Translations under genes and position numbers: made by a program | In this document: positions 25,916-35,277 of the stretch, one piece after another | Layout of the letters: each line of letters starts with the position of its first letter | Position numbering within the stretch: the first letter of the stretch is position 1 | The notes under the pieces: model-generated | Database searches by the model: none | Seen by the model: the letters and a program-made list of their open reading frames with translations, nothing else | What the model was told of the DNA's origin: nothing | NCBI GenBank assembly: GCA_965249005.1 | Contig: CBDFLD010000016.1 | Span: forward strand, 62,001-126,000 | Reading direction: 5' to 3' | From: CBDFLD01 sp965249005 | Lineage (GTDB): Bacteria; Acidobacteriota; UBA6911 | Length of the DNA: 64,000 nt

Positions 25916-28900
25916 TGACTTTGCTACTGCGGAGATCACGACTGACACGAACCTTCAAGTTACCCTGAATGGCACTCCACCAGCCGGGGATCGGACCTGC
26001 GAGTGGCAGGTGGTCGAATACATCGACGCGGATATCCAGAAGAACACCCTGTCGTTTTTGACGACCGACGCATCCAAGACCGATACCATTACCAGTGTGG
26101 ATACGGCCAAGTCGTGGCTCATTTATAGTTACAAAACCGACGATGGAACCATCGCAAACATTGGCCAGAAGCTGGTCCATGGGGTGATTACCAATGCCAC
26201 TACCCTGACCTTTAGCCGCGATAACACCGGCCAGGCGATGGACCTCACCTACTATCTGGTTGAGTTCACCGACGGGACATCGGTGCGAGACGGCACGAAG
26301 GCTTTTGGCACCGATAGCACGACCGCAGACGCGACCATCAGCCCCCCGGTGGATACGTCCACGAGCATGTGTGCGGGCGGCTACTACATGACCGGGGGCA
26401 AGTCGCCCTATTCGACAGATGATGTGCCCGGAGTTGGATGGGTCACGCTAGAGCTGACCACCTCGTCGAACTTGAGACTCACCCGGGGCTTCGGCGGTTC
26501 GACCACGGCCGAGGTTGGCTGGTTTGTGATTCAGTTCTCGTCTCAGCCGACGGCGGTCGAGCTGACCGAGTTCACGGCCTCGAGCCATCACAACCAGGTA
26601 TTTCTCAATTGGAGCACGGGCTATGAGGTCGACAACCTCGGCTTTCACGTCTACCGCGAGGATGGAGGCGGGCTGACGCGGCTCACGCCCGAGATGGTGG
26701 CAGGCTCCGCCTTGCTAGCGGGTCCCGGAAGGCCGTTGACGGCTGGCCGGTCTTATTCTTGGTTGGATCGTGCATCTGGGAGTTATGGCGCGCATTACTG
26801 GCTGGAGGACCTCGATCTGGACGGCACCGCCACGTGGCACGGCCCGGTGACAGCGGAGCCGGGAGGGCCGATTCCACCAATGCAGACGGCATCCCCGATT
26901 CTGAGCCACTTCAGCTCCACCTGGCCCACGGAGCAGTCCATTTCCCTGGGACCGGCAGCCGAAGGCCTGACGCCTTCGCGGATCAAAGCCAGCGCGAGCC
27001 CGCTGGAGCTTGCCGCACCGGTGGCCCTGGAGGCCTTGGAGGAAGACTCGCCTGAAGATCCAGAGGATCCACACGATGTCCAGCGGGGGTTGGCTGCGCA
27101 ACCGGGGGTGAAGCTACTCGTGCGCAGGACGGGTTGGAAGCGTGTGTTTGGCTCCACCCTGGTTGCCGCGGGGCTAGATCCCACGGTCGATCCCCGAAGG
27201 ATTCAGCTCTTCGCCGATGGCGTGCAATACCCGGTGGTTATTAGCGGCGAGTCCAGCGGGATCTTCGGTCCCGGGGAGAGTCTGGAGTTTTATGGAGAAG
27301 CCCTGGATGAGCCCTGGACGGACGCACGTGCCTACTATGTGGTGGAGGGGAAAGAGCCTGGCAACAGGATCACACGCGCTCTGTTTCCCGGTCCCCGGTC
27401 TCAGAGCTTTCTTGCCACGCTGGAGAGAAAGGATCGTTCGATTTATTTTGCGGCCCTGCGCAACGGGGAAGCGGAGAGCTTCTTCGGATCGGTGGTGCAC
27501 TCGGAGCCGCTGCTACAGTCACTGATTGCCGTTGGCCCCGATCCCTATGCCCCGGGCGACGCCCGTCTGGAAGTAGCGCTACAAGGAGCCACGGCCACAG
27601 CGCATAGTGTTGCGGTAGTCTTCAACGGGTTCGATCTCGGAAGTATCGAGTTCGAAGGGCAGACCCGCGGCACGGCTACCTGGTCTTTGCCTTCGCAGCT
27701 GATCCAGGAGGGAGACAACACCGTTACACTGCAGGCACATGGCCCTGAGTCGGACGTGAGCCTGGTCGACTCTATACGGCTGACCTTCTGGCAGAGCTAC
27801 CGGGCGGACCAGGAATCTCTCCGGATGACGCTTTCGGCGGGACATCTTGCGCGCATCGAGGGGTTCACGCACCCGATGATCCGGGTGTTTGATATCACCG
27901 ATCCCCGAGCCGTGCAGGAGGTTCCGGGACTGAGGCAAGCGCTGGGTCCGGGAGCTCACGCCGTCACGGTCATGGCTTCGGGAGAGGGAGAGCGAACGCT
28001 GCTGGCGTTTTCGGATCCGGCGGTCAAGAGGCTGGCGGCCGTGAAGGAAAACCGGCCCTCTGTCTGGAGCCGGGAGAGTAGGGGAGCGGACGTGGTGATC
28101 CTGTCCCATGAGCGCTTCATCGGTGAGTTGAGACCTCTGGTGTCGTCCCAGCAGAGTGAAGGGTATCGGGTGGCGGTGGTGGATGTTGAGGACATCTACG
28201 ACGAGTACTCCTTCGGGCACAAGAATCCCCGGGCGATCCGCGACTTTCTCCGGGAGGCATCGGGGCGGTGGCAGCGTGGGCCGCGCTTTGTGCTGCTGGT
28301 GGGAGACGCCAGTCTGGATCCGAAGAACCATCTTGGTTTCGGCGACTTTGACTTTGTCCCGACTAAAATGGTTGCGACGAAGTACCTCAACACGGCAACC
28401 GACGAGTGGTTTGTGGACTTCGACGGCGACGGGGCGGGAGAACTCGCACTGGGTCGGCTGCCGGTGCGTAGCCGCAAAGATATCCGTGTGATGGTCGGAA
28501 AGATCGTGGCTTACCGACAGTCCGGCGCCGGGGAGTTGCGCCAGGCGGTGCTGGTGGCGGATGAAGGCGACGGCTTCGATTTCGAGTCGGCCACGGTGAG
28601 TGTGCGGTCCGGCTTTCCGGATGGCATCGGGGTTCAAACGATCTTCCGCCGTCCGTTAGGGGATGAAACGGCCCGCCGCGTGGTGCTGGATGCGATCAAC
28701 CGGGGCCCGTTGCTGGTGAACTATTTCGGTCACGGATCGGTGGGGGTATGGCGGGGCAACCTCTTGAATGCAACCGACGCGCGGGAGCTCACCAACGGGA
28801 CCCGACTGCCGCTGTTTGTGGCCATGAACTGCCTCAATGGCTTTTTCCATGACGTCTATGCCGAGAGTTTGGCGGAGAGTCTGATGGCAGCAGCCGAGGG

Positions 28901-29102
28901 CGGCGCCCTTGCGGTTTGGGCGTCCTCGGCCTTGAGCCCGCCCGACGAGCAGGTGACGCTGAGCCGGGGTTTCTATCGATTCCTGTTCGAGGAGGGTTTG
29001 ACACTCGGAGAGGCGGCGCAAATGGCCAAGAGGACCGTGGCCAACCGGGATCTACGCTATTCCTGGATTCTGTTCGGCGATCCGACTCTTCGGCTGAAGT
29101 AG
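25899..29102 (+). pseudogene. C25 (gingipain-like) surface peptidase, rest of repeats and catalytic domain
   Basis: The continuation after the frameshift, about 1067 codons. First come the remaining repeats (WQVVEYIDADIQKN, YYLVEFTDGTSVRDG, WFVIQFSSQPTAVE), then an FN3-like module (LTEFTASSHHNQVFLNWSTG ... GFHVYREDGGG) and a linker. The C25 cysteine peptidase domain follows: VVILSHERFIGEL and FVLLVGDASLDPKNHLGFGD, a catalytic-type His in LLVNYFGHGSVGVWRG (codon near 28730) and Cys in LFVAMNCLNGFFHD (near 28826). The end is RYSWILFGDPTLRLK, as in C25 proteins. No sorting domain follows. C25 enzymes are secreted endopeptidases. A separate start at 26010 is open but lies mid-repeat. Confidence 0.85.
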
Positions 29103-29122
29103 GACATCCCAGCTCTACCACA

Positions 29123-29905
29123 GGCATTGTCAAGTTAACTACGAATCAGCCAAGATGTCGGGATGCACACTCGACCAAGCTATCGTCGTCAGCGATTTCC
29201 TCCGGAGATCATCAGTCATGCCGTATGGCTGTACCACCGATTCGCCCTGAGCTTCCGAGATGTCGAAGATCTGTTGGCGAAACGGGGCATCATCGTCTCG
29301 TATGAATCTGTCCGATACTGGTGTCAGAAGTTTGGACCCACCTACGCCCGAAAACTAAGGAGGAAACAAGGCACATTGGGCGACATTTGGCATATCGATG
29401 AACTCTTCATCAGGATCCGAGGTCGGCGCCACTATCTATGGCGAGCCGTCGATCAGGATGGAGACGTGATCGATATTCTGGTGACACGTCGTCGAGATGG
29501 AAGAGCTGCGGAAAGATTCTTTCGCAAGGCTTTGAAGTGTCAAAGGAAGCCACCCTGGCAGCTGATAACCGACAAGCTCAGGAGTTATGGCGCTGCTCAC
29601 CGAGCAGTATTCCCTTCCGTGATTCATCGAACGGGTCAATATGAAAACAACCGAGTGGAGGTTTCTCACCAAGCGACACGTCAACAGGAACGCCAAATGC
29701 GACGGTTTAAATCAGCGGCACAAGTCCAGCGGTTTCTTTCGGTCCATGGTGCGATTCAGAACCTCTTCCGAGTCGGGCGCCATCACCTCAAAGCCACTCA
29801 CCATCGGCTACTTAGAGATCGAGCGTTTGCCTACTGGAATGAGGTCACCTAAGAGGCACGCCCAAAGACCTTACTCTGCCCTCGACTCGTTAACTTGACA
29901 ATGCC
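29123..29905 (+). mobile_element. IS6-family insertion sequence
   Basis: A 783-base element with terminal inverted repeats GGCATTGTCAAGTTAAC: at 29123-29139 and inverted at 29889-29905. Size, repeats and transposase fit IS6. The 8-base flanks differ (CTACCACA before, CTCAGTCA after), so there is no target duplication; this suggests a deletion or recombination at this site after insertion. It begins 20 bases after the C25 peptidase stop. Confidence 0.9.
29163..29852 (+). CDS. IS6-family transposase
   Basis: A 229-residue DDE transposase. An N-terminal helix-turn-helix region (FPPEIISHAVWLYHRFALSF, RDVEDLLAKRGIIVSYESVR) is followed by the catalytic core: Asp in DIWHIDELFIRIRG, Asp in LITDKLRSYGAAH and Glu in VSHQATRQQERQMRRFKS. 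The frame is complete and length is normal for the family, so it may be active. It starts with ATG at 29163, 23 bases inside the left terminal repeat. Confidence 0.93.
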   Translation: MHTRPSYRRQRFPPEIISHAVWLYHRFALSFRDVEDLLAKRGIIVSYESVRYWCQKFGPTYARKLRRKQGTLGDIWHIDELFIRIRGRRHYLWRAVDQDGDVIDILVTRRRDGRAAERFFRKALKCQRKPPWQLITDKLRSYGAAHRAVFPSVIHRTGQYENNRVEVSHQATRQQERQMRRFKSAAQVQRFLSVHGAIQNLFRVGRHHLKATHHRLLRDRAFAYWNEVT

Positions 29906-30009
29906 CTCAGTCAACTTGTCCGGTTGAAGGGTTTCCCTCGCTACGCTAAGATATCCCCGTCGTTGCGACTGAGCCCACCCCACCACCCGCTCCCGCGGAG
30001 GCAATCCTG

Positions 30010-30870
30010 ATGCAATCGATATCCCGCAGACATTTTCTGACCGTGACCGCCGCCGCAGCTCGCGCGAGTCTTTTCGACCTCGCCGACGTCCTGGGAGAGG
30101 GAGTCCCCGGACCGCAGCGGGAGTACGGTTGGTTCCCGATGGGGATTCAAAGCTACTCCTTGCGCGCATTCAAAGTGGAAAAGGCCCTCGAGAAAGTGCG
30201 CGAGCTGGGTCTTCACCACGTCGAGTTCTCCGGCGGTCACTTCCCCCTTGACTCGTCCGGCGAGCAGATCGGGAGTATGCTCAAGAGAGTGCGACGGCTG
30301 GAGATCGCCCCGAGCGGGCATGGCGTCAATCGATTCACCAAGGACCACGATGCGAACCGACGCATCTTCGATTTCGCCAACCGGGCCGGCATCCGCAACC
30401 TCGCCGCCGACCCCGACCCCGACGCCTTCGACAGCCTCGACAAACTCGTCGCCGAGTACGGACTGCGGATCGCTATTCACAACCACGGTCCGGGACATCG
30501 TTACGGCAAGATCTCCGAGTGCAAGAGGGCTCTGGCTGGGCGCCATCGCTGGATCGGCATGTGCGCGGATCTGGGCCATTTCATCCGCTCCGGGGAGGAT
30601 CCCGTCGAGGCCATCAACGCCTTCAAGGGGCGGCTCTATGGCATACACCTCAAGGACTTCGCCGAGAGGAAGGCGAAGACGAAGGGAGTCATCCTCGGCA
30701 AAGGACACCTGGACGTGACCGCCGTCTTCCGAGCGCTGCGACGAGTCCGATTCCCGGCGGACGGCGCCCTCTCTCTCGAGTATGAGGAGAACCCCAGGGA
30801 TCCTGTCGCCGACATCGAGTCCTGTCTCCAGGCCGCTGCCGAGGGGGCGCGAAAGGCGCTGACCGCCTGA
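30010..30870 (+). CDS. Exported sugar isomerase/epimerase-like TIM barrel (AP endonuclease 2 family)
   Basis: A 286-residue protein with a Tat-type N terminus (SISRRHFLTVTAAAARASLF) followed by a xylose-isomerase-like TIM barrel. Metal/substrate segments are visible: GIQSYSLRAF, LGLHHVEFSGGHFPLD, YGLRIAIHNHGPGHRYG (His ligands), MCADLGHFIRSGEDP and YGIHLKDFAERKAKTKG. In this family such residues hold divalent metal for ketose-aldose or epimer interconversion. Substrate unknown. Start: ATG at 30010, eight bases after GGAGG. Codons are visibly richer in G/C at third positions than the neighbours, which hints at separate origin. Likely periplasmic. Confidence 0.85.
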   Translation: MQSISRRHFLTVTAAAARASLFDLADVLGEGVPGPQREYGWFPMGIQSYSLRAFKVEKALEKVRELGLHHVEFSGGHFPLDSSGEQIGSMLKRVRRLEIAPSGHGVNRFTKDHDANRRIFDFANRAGIRNLAADPDPDAFDSLDKLVAEYGLRIAIHNHGPGHRYGKISECKRALAGRHRWIGMCADLGHFIRSGEDPVEAINAFKGRLYGIHLKDFAERKAKTKGVILGKGHLDVTAVFRALRRVRFPADGALSLEYEENPRDPVADIESCLQAAAEGARKALTA

Positions 30871-30984
30871 CCTCCTGAGCAGATCTTCGCGCGCTGGCGC
30901 GATGGCGTGGTCTCGGTGTGGCTTTCAGGTGATAAAATAGAGGACTGCAGCCGGTTGCCCGACCTTCTGTGACAGCGAGCATCC

Positions 30985-31590
30985 ATGATCAAGAAACGCG
31001 CCCGCGTGGGAACCCTCCTGGCCCGAACAGCGTGGCTCCCACTTATCGTCGTAGCCTTGTCGTGCCGCGGCGACCCCGCGCTCGTCGGGGACCGAGCGGG
31101 GCTCGACGACGAGGAAGAGATGCAGGACCTTCGGCAGAGCCTCGCCCGGGACGCTCGCCGGCAAGGCCGAGGCGCGGGGCACGAACCGGTCGATGAAACA
31201 AAGGGTCCGGTAACGAACGGTCCGATCGCCCCAGGAGGGGGGCGTCCTCCGGCCAGTCCATCGACGGCATCGAATCGACAACCGGCAGACGGCGACGGGC
31301 AGGCTCGAGGGAGGAGTCACGACGTCGCCCTCTCACCCGACCCGTCCGAGAGCAAGCGGCCCCGCTCCGCGCGCCGGGGAAAACGCCGCTCGCCGGAAAT
31401 CCAGGCCTACATCAAGGGGCTGAACGGGAACAAGCGGACGGCGGAGAAAACCTTTTGGACGATGGCCTCGGTCAAGCAACAGCTGATCCCGGAGCTCATC
31501 CGTGAAGTCGACTCGGACGAACGGACGAACCTCGAGACGGTGAGAAGGATAGGCAGAATAAGCTGCGTCGCGGAAGTACGTCCCTTCTGA
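30985..31590 (+). CDS. Lipoprotein of unknown function, C terminus probably truncated
   Basis: A 201-codon frame. The N terminus (RARVGTLLARTAWLPLIVVA) plus LSCRGD looks like a lipoprotein signal with Cys near residue 27. A long low-complexity, Pro/Arg/Gly/Asp-rich region follows, then a short helical segment (SVKQQLIPELIREVDSDERT). The end (RISCVAEVRPF) coincides with a change in base composition and the start of transposase debris, so the original C terminus may have been lost by rearrangement. High G/C codon use matches the preceding isomerase-like gene, so both may have arrived together. No domain recognised. Confidence 0.55.
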   Translation: MIKKRARVGTLLARTAWLPLIVVALSCRGDPALVGDRAGLDDEEEMQDLRQSLARDARRQGRGAGHEPVDETKGPVTNGPIAPGGGRPPASPSTASNRQPADGDGQARGRSHDVALSPDPSESKRPRSARRGKRRSPEIQAYIKGLNGNKRTAEKTFWTMASVKQQLIPELIREVDSDERTNLETVRRIGRISCVAEVRPF

Positions 31591-31767
31591 GATGGGGTTT
31601 CTGCAGCTTCTGATAGGGAGTTATTATGTCTCCCTCGACAGCCGCAGTCGATCTGCCTGAGAGAGAGTCCAGAGTACAAAGGGGAGTTTGCTTCAGACCG
31701 CATTGCAGCATAGGCAGCCAGGCACACCTCTACCTACACGGCGGATGTGTTGATCCCATACTCTGGC
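31591..31767. other. Scrambled mobile-element debris
   Basis: No intact gene. On the minus strand, a short stretch reads TPYQKLQKPHLRRDVLPRR, which recalls the C-terminal tail of integrase-core transposases, but it is too short to name. It sits between a truncated lipoprotein gene and a transposase remnant. Confidence 0.3.
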
Positions 31768-31908
31768 TTACGAAAGGTAGAGCTCGTCCATCTCACAATC
31801 CGGCAAGGCGGGCGCTACGGGAGAGGGCCTGGGCGGGAGGCCGAGGCAGGCGAGTATCTTTTGTACCATAGCGGGCGGATGAATCGCTGCAAGAATCCTC
31901 ATGCGGGG
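31768..31908 (-). pseudogene. Transposase C-terminal remnant, IS91-like
   Basis: Only about 46 codons remain: PRMRILAAIHPPAMVQKILA followed by CLGLPPRPSPVAPAL and a stop. The pattern 'MRI-(L/I)-A-x-I-x-x-P-x-x-(V/I)-x-K-I-L-x-x-L-G-L-P-x-R-x-P-x-x-A-P' is the typical end of IS91/IS801-type transposases. The sequence upstream in the same frame (to 31977) is not transposase-like, so the 5' part was deleted. Confidence 0.55.
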
Positions 31909-32001
31909 CACTGTTAGAAAGAGCAGGGAAATCACCCATCGTGCTTTCATGCCTTTACTCCAAACACGAGACCACAAACAGCAGACAAAGGATCAATACT
32001 A

Positions 32002-33576
32002 TCAATCCTTCTCCTCTGCCCGAGGCAGCAAGACCTTACCGTCCGGGGTTATGATGCACAGCACAAAGTTCCACGCACTGCGAGTGAGCCCGACTGTGTT
32101 GCTCAATCGCAAGGCCACGGCATTCTCGCCCTTTCTCAACGGCACTTCGATGGTCTTCGCCCGCAGATATGCCTGCCGCCCGAGGTCCAAAGGCTCTCTT
32201 TCATTGACTTGGAGCACTAATTGGTCGTCCCAGCCGATGCGGAACTTGGCCATCATGTCCGCAGGCGCATCTATTGTACAACGCGCGACCGCCGTGGCCG
32301 TGAGCATTTCCATGCTGTTGCTCGGTGGCGGCGTAAACACATGATTGAACTCGATGAACCCGTGTGTCGCTCGTCGTCGAATCCATCTGCGACCATGATA
32401 ACTGTGGTTCGGATTGAAAGCCGCACCCCGGGGGAACGGCTTGTCGAATTCCAACGGAAACGGTCCGGCAAGCCACCACTCGCCGCTCTCGGGCAGCGGT
32501 AGATCGTACTCACCGCGCAGGATCTTCGAACCGGGCAGGCGCTTCTCTATCGGAGGCATCTCGAAGTACGGACGCACCGGCTGACTCGAATACCAATAGA
32601 CGGTCGACGCCATGTCGTGCGCCCTCGAGCTGAATCTCATGTGCAACGACTTCGTGAAATAAATCGCGTCGCTGACGAAGAAGCGGTAGCCGACAAGACG
32701 CTGCTCGTGGCCCTCTTCGTCCTTCTGAACGTAGTAGGGCATGTCCGAGAAGAGTGACGTCTGGGCGACGTAGTCACCGCCAGAATAGGAGGTACCAAAG
32801 GCATCTTCTCCGCCGATCCCGCGTAGAAACGCCGGATGCTCACCGTCGCCATCGATGTAAATGTTGTCAGCACCGGCGTGGCTCCAGCGAGCCGTGTGCC
32901 GGCTCTCGAGCATGTCTAACCCCAAAACGAAGCCAATCAATCGGCCCGGCCCATCTGCATCAATCATGAAGAAGTCCTCACCAAAAGCCTGGCAGGGGGC
33001 CTCGCGCCGCCACCGGGCGCAGAACCGCATCGGCTCCTTTAAATCCTGACCCGGGTACTCATGCCAGTCGATCATGTAGTAAAGCTCGCCGGTCCTCTCG
33101 TTGCCGACGAACTCAAAGCGGGCCGACTTAGCAAATGGCATCAGAAAGTAACACGTGTACCCGTTCTTCGGTTTGACCGCTAGAAACGGCGTGTTGATCG
33201 GATAGGATTTCAGGTTGTGCATGACGCCGAAGAAGTCCGCTAACGGCGCTTCAACATGCGGCACTTCGTGTCCATCGAAGTAGATGCGCAAAACCACATT
33301 GCGCCCAAAGTCACCGCCGTAGCCGCCGGTAACCCAGATACGGCGAATGCACCCGGGACCCTCTAATTCAATCACGGTTTCGGGCTTGGGCCCAGGAAAG
33401 TACCTGCTCAGACGCCGCGACACTCCGCGCTGGGGCAGATTGAGCCCTGACCCAAACGATGGGATCCCTTCGGCCGCCGTTGCTTCAACGCCGCTTACGA
33501 CATCGACCGCGCTATGAACTAGCCCGAGTAAACACGACCAAGCGATTGTCCGACGAATGCATCTGTCAATATTCAT
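32002..33576 (-). CDS. DUF2961 / GH172-family glycoside hydrolase, exported
   Basis: A 524-residue exported protein. A signal peptide (about residues 1-35) precedes the DUF2961 fold: NLPQRGVSRRLSRYFPGPKP, GPGCIRRIWVTGGYG, LRIYFDGHEVPHVEAPLADF, NLKSYPINTPFL, and the conserved GIGGEDAFGTSYSGG (about residues 253-267) with a candidate acidic catalytic residue. DUF2961 proteins are now grouped as GH172, whose known members act on alpha-D-fructofuranosides or make difructose anhydride; other substrates are possible. The C-terminal part (from about 390) looks like a second beta domain. Start: ATG at 33576, nine bases after TAGGAG. It sits alone in the decayed region but is intact. Confidence 0.82.
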   Translation of the reverse strand: MNIDRCIRRTIAWSCLLGLVHSAVDVVSGVEATAAEGIPSFGSGLNLPQRGVSRRLSRYFPGPKPETVIELEGPGCIRRIWVTGGYGGDFGRNVVLRIYFDGHEVPHVEAPLADFFGVMHNLKSYPINTPFLAVKPKNGYTCYFLMPFAKSARFEFVGNERTGELYYMIDWHEYPGQDLKEPMRFCARWRREAPCQAFGEDFFMIDADGPGRLIGFVLGLDMLESRHTARWSHAGADNIYIDGDGEHPAFLRGIGGEDAFGTSYSGGDYVAQTSLFSDMPYYVQKDEEGHEQRLVGYRFFVSDAIYFTKSLHMRFSSRAHDMASTVYWYSSQPVRPYFEMPPIEKRLPGSKILRGEYDLPLPESGEWWLAGPFPLEFDKPFPRGAAFNPNHSYHGRRWIRRRATHGFIEFNHVFTPPPSNSMEMLTATAVARCTIDAPADMMAKFRIGWDDQLVLQVNEREPLDLGRQAYLRAKTIEVPLRKGENAVALRLSNTVGLTRSAWNFVLCIITPDGKVLLPRAEEKD

Positions 33577-33942
33577 TGGATTACTCCTACGTTAGCCAAA
33601 GACTGGCCACTTGGACGTGGAAGTTAGCGCGCCGCGCCGCTCAGTCTCCTGAGCTTTGTGTGCAACGGTGATAACCTTGAGAACATACACCGCCGAACCC
33701 CAAAAACTCAATTTTCGATTCTGCTGAAAAACCCAGCCTTCGATGTCAGGGCCTTCCCTTTTTGATTGGACTCAAAAATGGGGACGTCCACCACTGAACG
33801 TTATGAGTACGGCCGCGGGGGCTGGTCTCGGCCCCAGGATTGCGAGAAAGACAAAAAGAAGCCACAGGCGGCTCGCTTGCGATGCACATCTATTTGTTTT
33901 TGAGCCAAGACTCTACGCTCCCCAAACCGAAACGCCAGCCGG
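33577..33942. other. Gene-free stretch within the decayed region
   Basis: About 365 bases with no convincing gene. It contains the GH172 promoter on the minus strand and, further on, sequence (33715-33840) that looks like old mobile-element end debris, but no inverted repeat pair could be matched. Nothing else seen. Confidence 0.35.
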
Positions 33943-34140
33943 TCATTGCAACGTGATCGTGACAGTCGTCTGAATGCTTTGGTTGGGTTGTACAGCTATG
34001 GATGGTAACACGTCAGTCATAGTAACGTTGGCGCCGAGGCCAATACCGGGACATGTGGAGGGCGGAGTGGTCTTGGCGCAAGATGCTATACGCGTGAAAA
34101 CTTTGCTAATAGCGGAATTCTTTTGAGCCGTGGCGGTGCC
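33943..34140 (-). pseudogene. C-terminal fragment of a probable exported beta protein
   Basis: A minus-strand frame ends SIAVQPNQSIQTTVTITLQ and stops at 33943. Upstream residues (KNSAISKVFTRIASCAKTTP, NVTMTDVLPSIA) resemble the C-terminal beta strands of an exported repeat or pilin-like protein, but the frame runs on its 5' side into sequence that on the other strand is an integrase. I read it as a fragment cut by recombination near 34140. No family recognised; low certainty. Confidence 0.3.
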
Positions 34141-34145
34141 GGCCA

Positions 34146-34701
34146 GAACGAGTGCGCCATCCACACTGGTATCAGGTCCGGAGAACTGGCTGCCCTTAAG
34201 TGGCCGGACGTGGACTTTCATGGTAAGTTCCTCATCATCAGGAAGAACATTGTCCGAGGTCGTTACCACCGCACCAAGACGGACCAAATCCACCGCGTGG
34301 ACATCTCAGAAACGCTCCTCGCCGAACTAATTGCCCTGAAGCGCACCCGGAAGGAAGAGTATCTCGCTGTGGGAAAAAACGAGATCCCGGAATGGGTATT
34401 CTGCAACCGTGAAGGTAACCCCGCCGACATGCACAACGTCAAGAACCGACATTTCTACAAGTGCTTGGACAAGGCAGGACTGCGGCGGATCCGCTATCAT
34501 GACCTTCGGCACACGTTTGCTTCACTACTGCTTCAAGACGGGCAATCGCTGAAGTACGTCAGTGACCAGCTGGGACACTCCAGTATCAAGATGACCGCCG
34601 ACGTCTATGGCCACCTGGTGCCGGGAGCCAATAGGCAGGCCGTCAATCGCCTGCCGTCATTGGGAACTTCACAGGAGCGAAAGTCCGTCTCGCATCCATG
34701 A
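34146..34701 (+). pseudogene. Tyrosine recombinase (integrase) C-terminal fragment
   Basis: The C-terminal catalytic half of a tyrosine recombinase. Present are the first Arg box (HTGIRSGELAALKWPDVDF), the H-x-x-R box (YHDLRHTFASLLLQDG), and the end motif with His and the nucleophile Tyr (QLGHSSIKMTADVYGHLVPG). The N-terminal arm-binding and core-binding parts are missing; upstream sequence changes abruptly to a minus-strand coding fragment, so the gene was cut by recombination. A nominal frame starts at 34123. Integrases usually sit at one end of an island, and tRNA-Lys lies 1.9 kb downstream. Confidence 0.85.
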
Positions 34702-34720
34702 CTTGCCCGCATGGGGAAGG

Positions 34721-34734
34721 GGCTGAATTGTGCA
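34721..34734 (+). repeat. Short direct repeat, left copy
   Basis: GGCTGAATTGTGCA just after the integrase fragment. A one-mismatch copy, GGCTGAATTCTGCA, is at 36529-36542, 83 bases before the tRNA-Lys gene. The pair brackets the LamG pseudogene and may be worn attachment sites; it could also be chance. Confidence 0.35.
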
Positions 34735-34751
34735 GAACAAGTATTCTGCAC
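34730..34751. repeat. Perfect 8-base inverted repeat after integrase
   Basis: GTGCAGAA (34730-34737), a six-base spacer CAAGTA, and TTCTGCAC (34744-34751). It may be a hairpin terminator without a T tract or a recombinase-binding site. Related halves recur at 36480-36486 (GTGCAGA) and 36536-36543 (TTCTGCAC). Confidence 0.5.
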
Positions 34752-34854
34752 ATCACTTTAGGTTTGTCCGCCGTGCCATACGGCATAGCCCAAAACGTCC
34801 GCGAGAGTAGACGAGGACGGGAGATTTCCCCTCCCCCGTAGCTGCTTCCATACC

Positions 34855-35277
34855 TTACGGCACAACGTCAAAGGGTTCCGAAGAGGATATTGGCTCAGGA
34901 GCATCCGTGAATAGTTGCAGCGTGTCACATGCACAAACCTCATTAGCATCTAGGATCTCGATTTGTACCTGTGGGAGAGACGAGGAAGAGAAGCCCGTCA
35001 ACTCGGTCACTGAGATGACCTCGAATGCCGCCGCACCCAGATTATCGCCTTTGAGGCTACCGGTCAGAGGATCGTAGTTAATGCTGACGTCGCTCTTATA
35101 CACGAGCGCGCATATTCGTTGACCCTCTAGGAGCTTAATCCCGGCTGCGCGCAGTGGGGTGACGCCTGGTATTTCATCCAAGAGCGCCTCGCGGTCACCA
35201 TTGGTGTCGGGTGTACCTAGACCCGGTCCAGCGGTCAGGTAATTACAAAGGCCATCCTCACTTGGTCCAGCAGTACA
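34855..35277 (-). pseudogene. LamG-domain exported protein, C-terminal part after in-frame TAG
   Basis: The continuation, in the same phase, of the LamG gene after a TAG at 35278-35280. It reads CTAGPSEDGLCNYLTAGPGL, then DREALLDEIPGVTPLRAAGI, ICALVYKSDVSINYDPLTGS, FEVISVTELTGFSSSSLPQV and ends ISSSEPFDVVP. The reading across the stop, VPDS-stop-CTAGPSEDG, suggests a Trp codon (TGG) changed to TAG. The domain looks like an extracellular beta-rich adhesion or carbohydrate-related module; no family name is certain. Confidence 0.7.
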
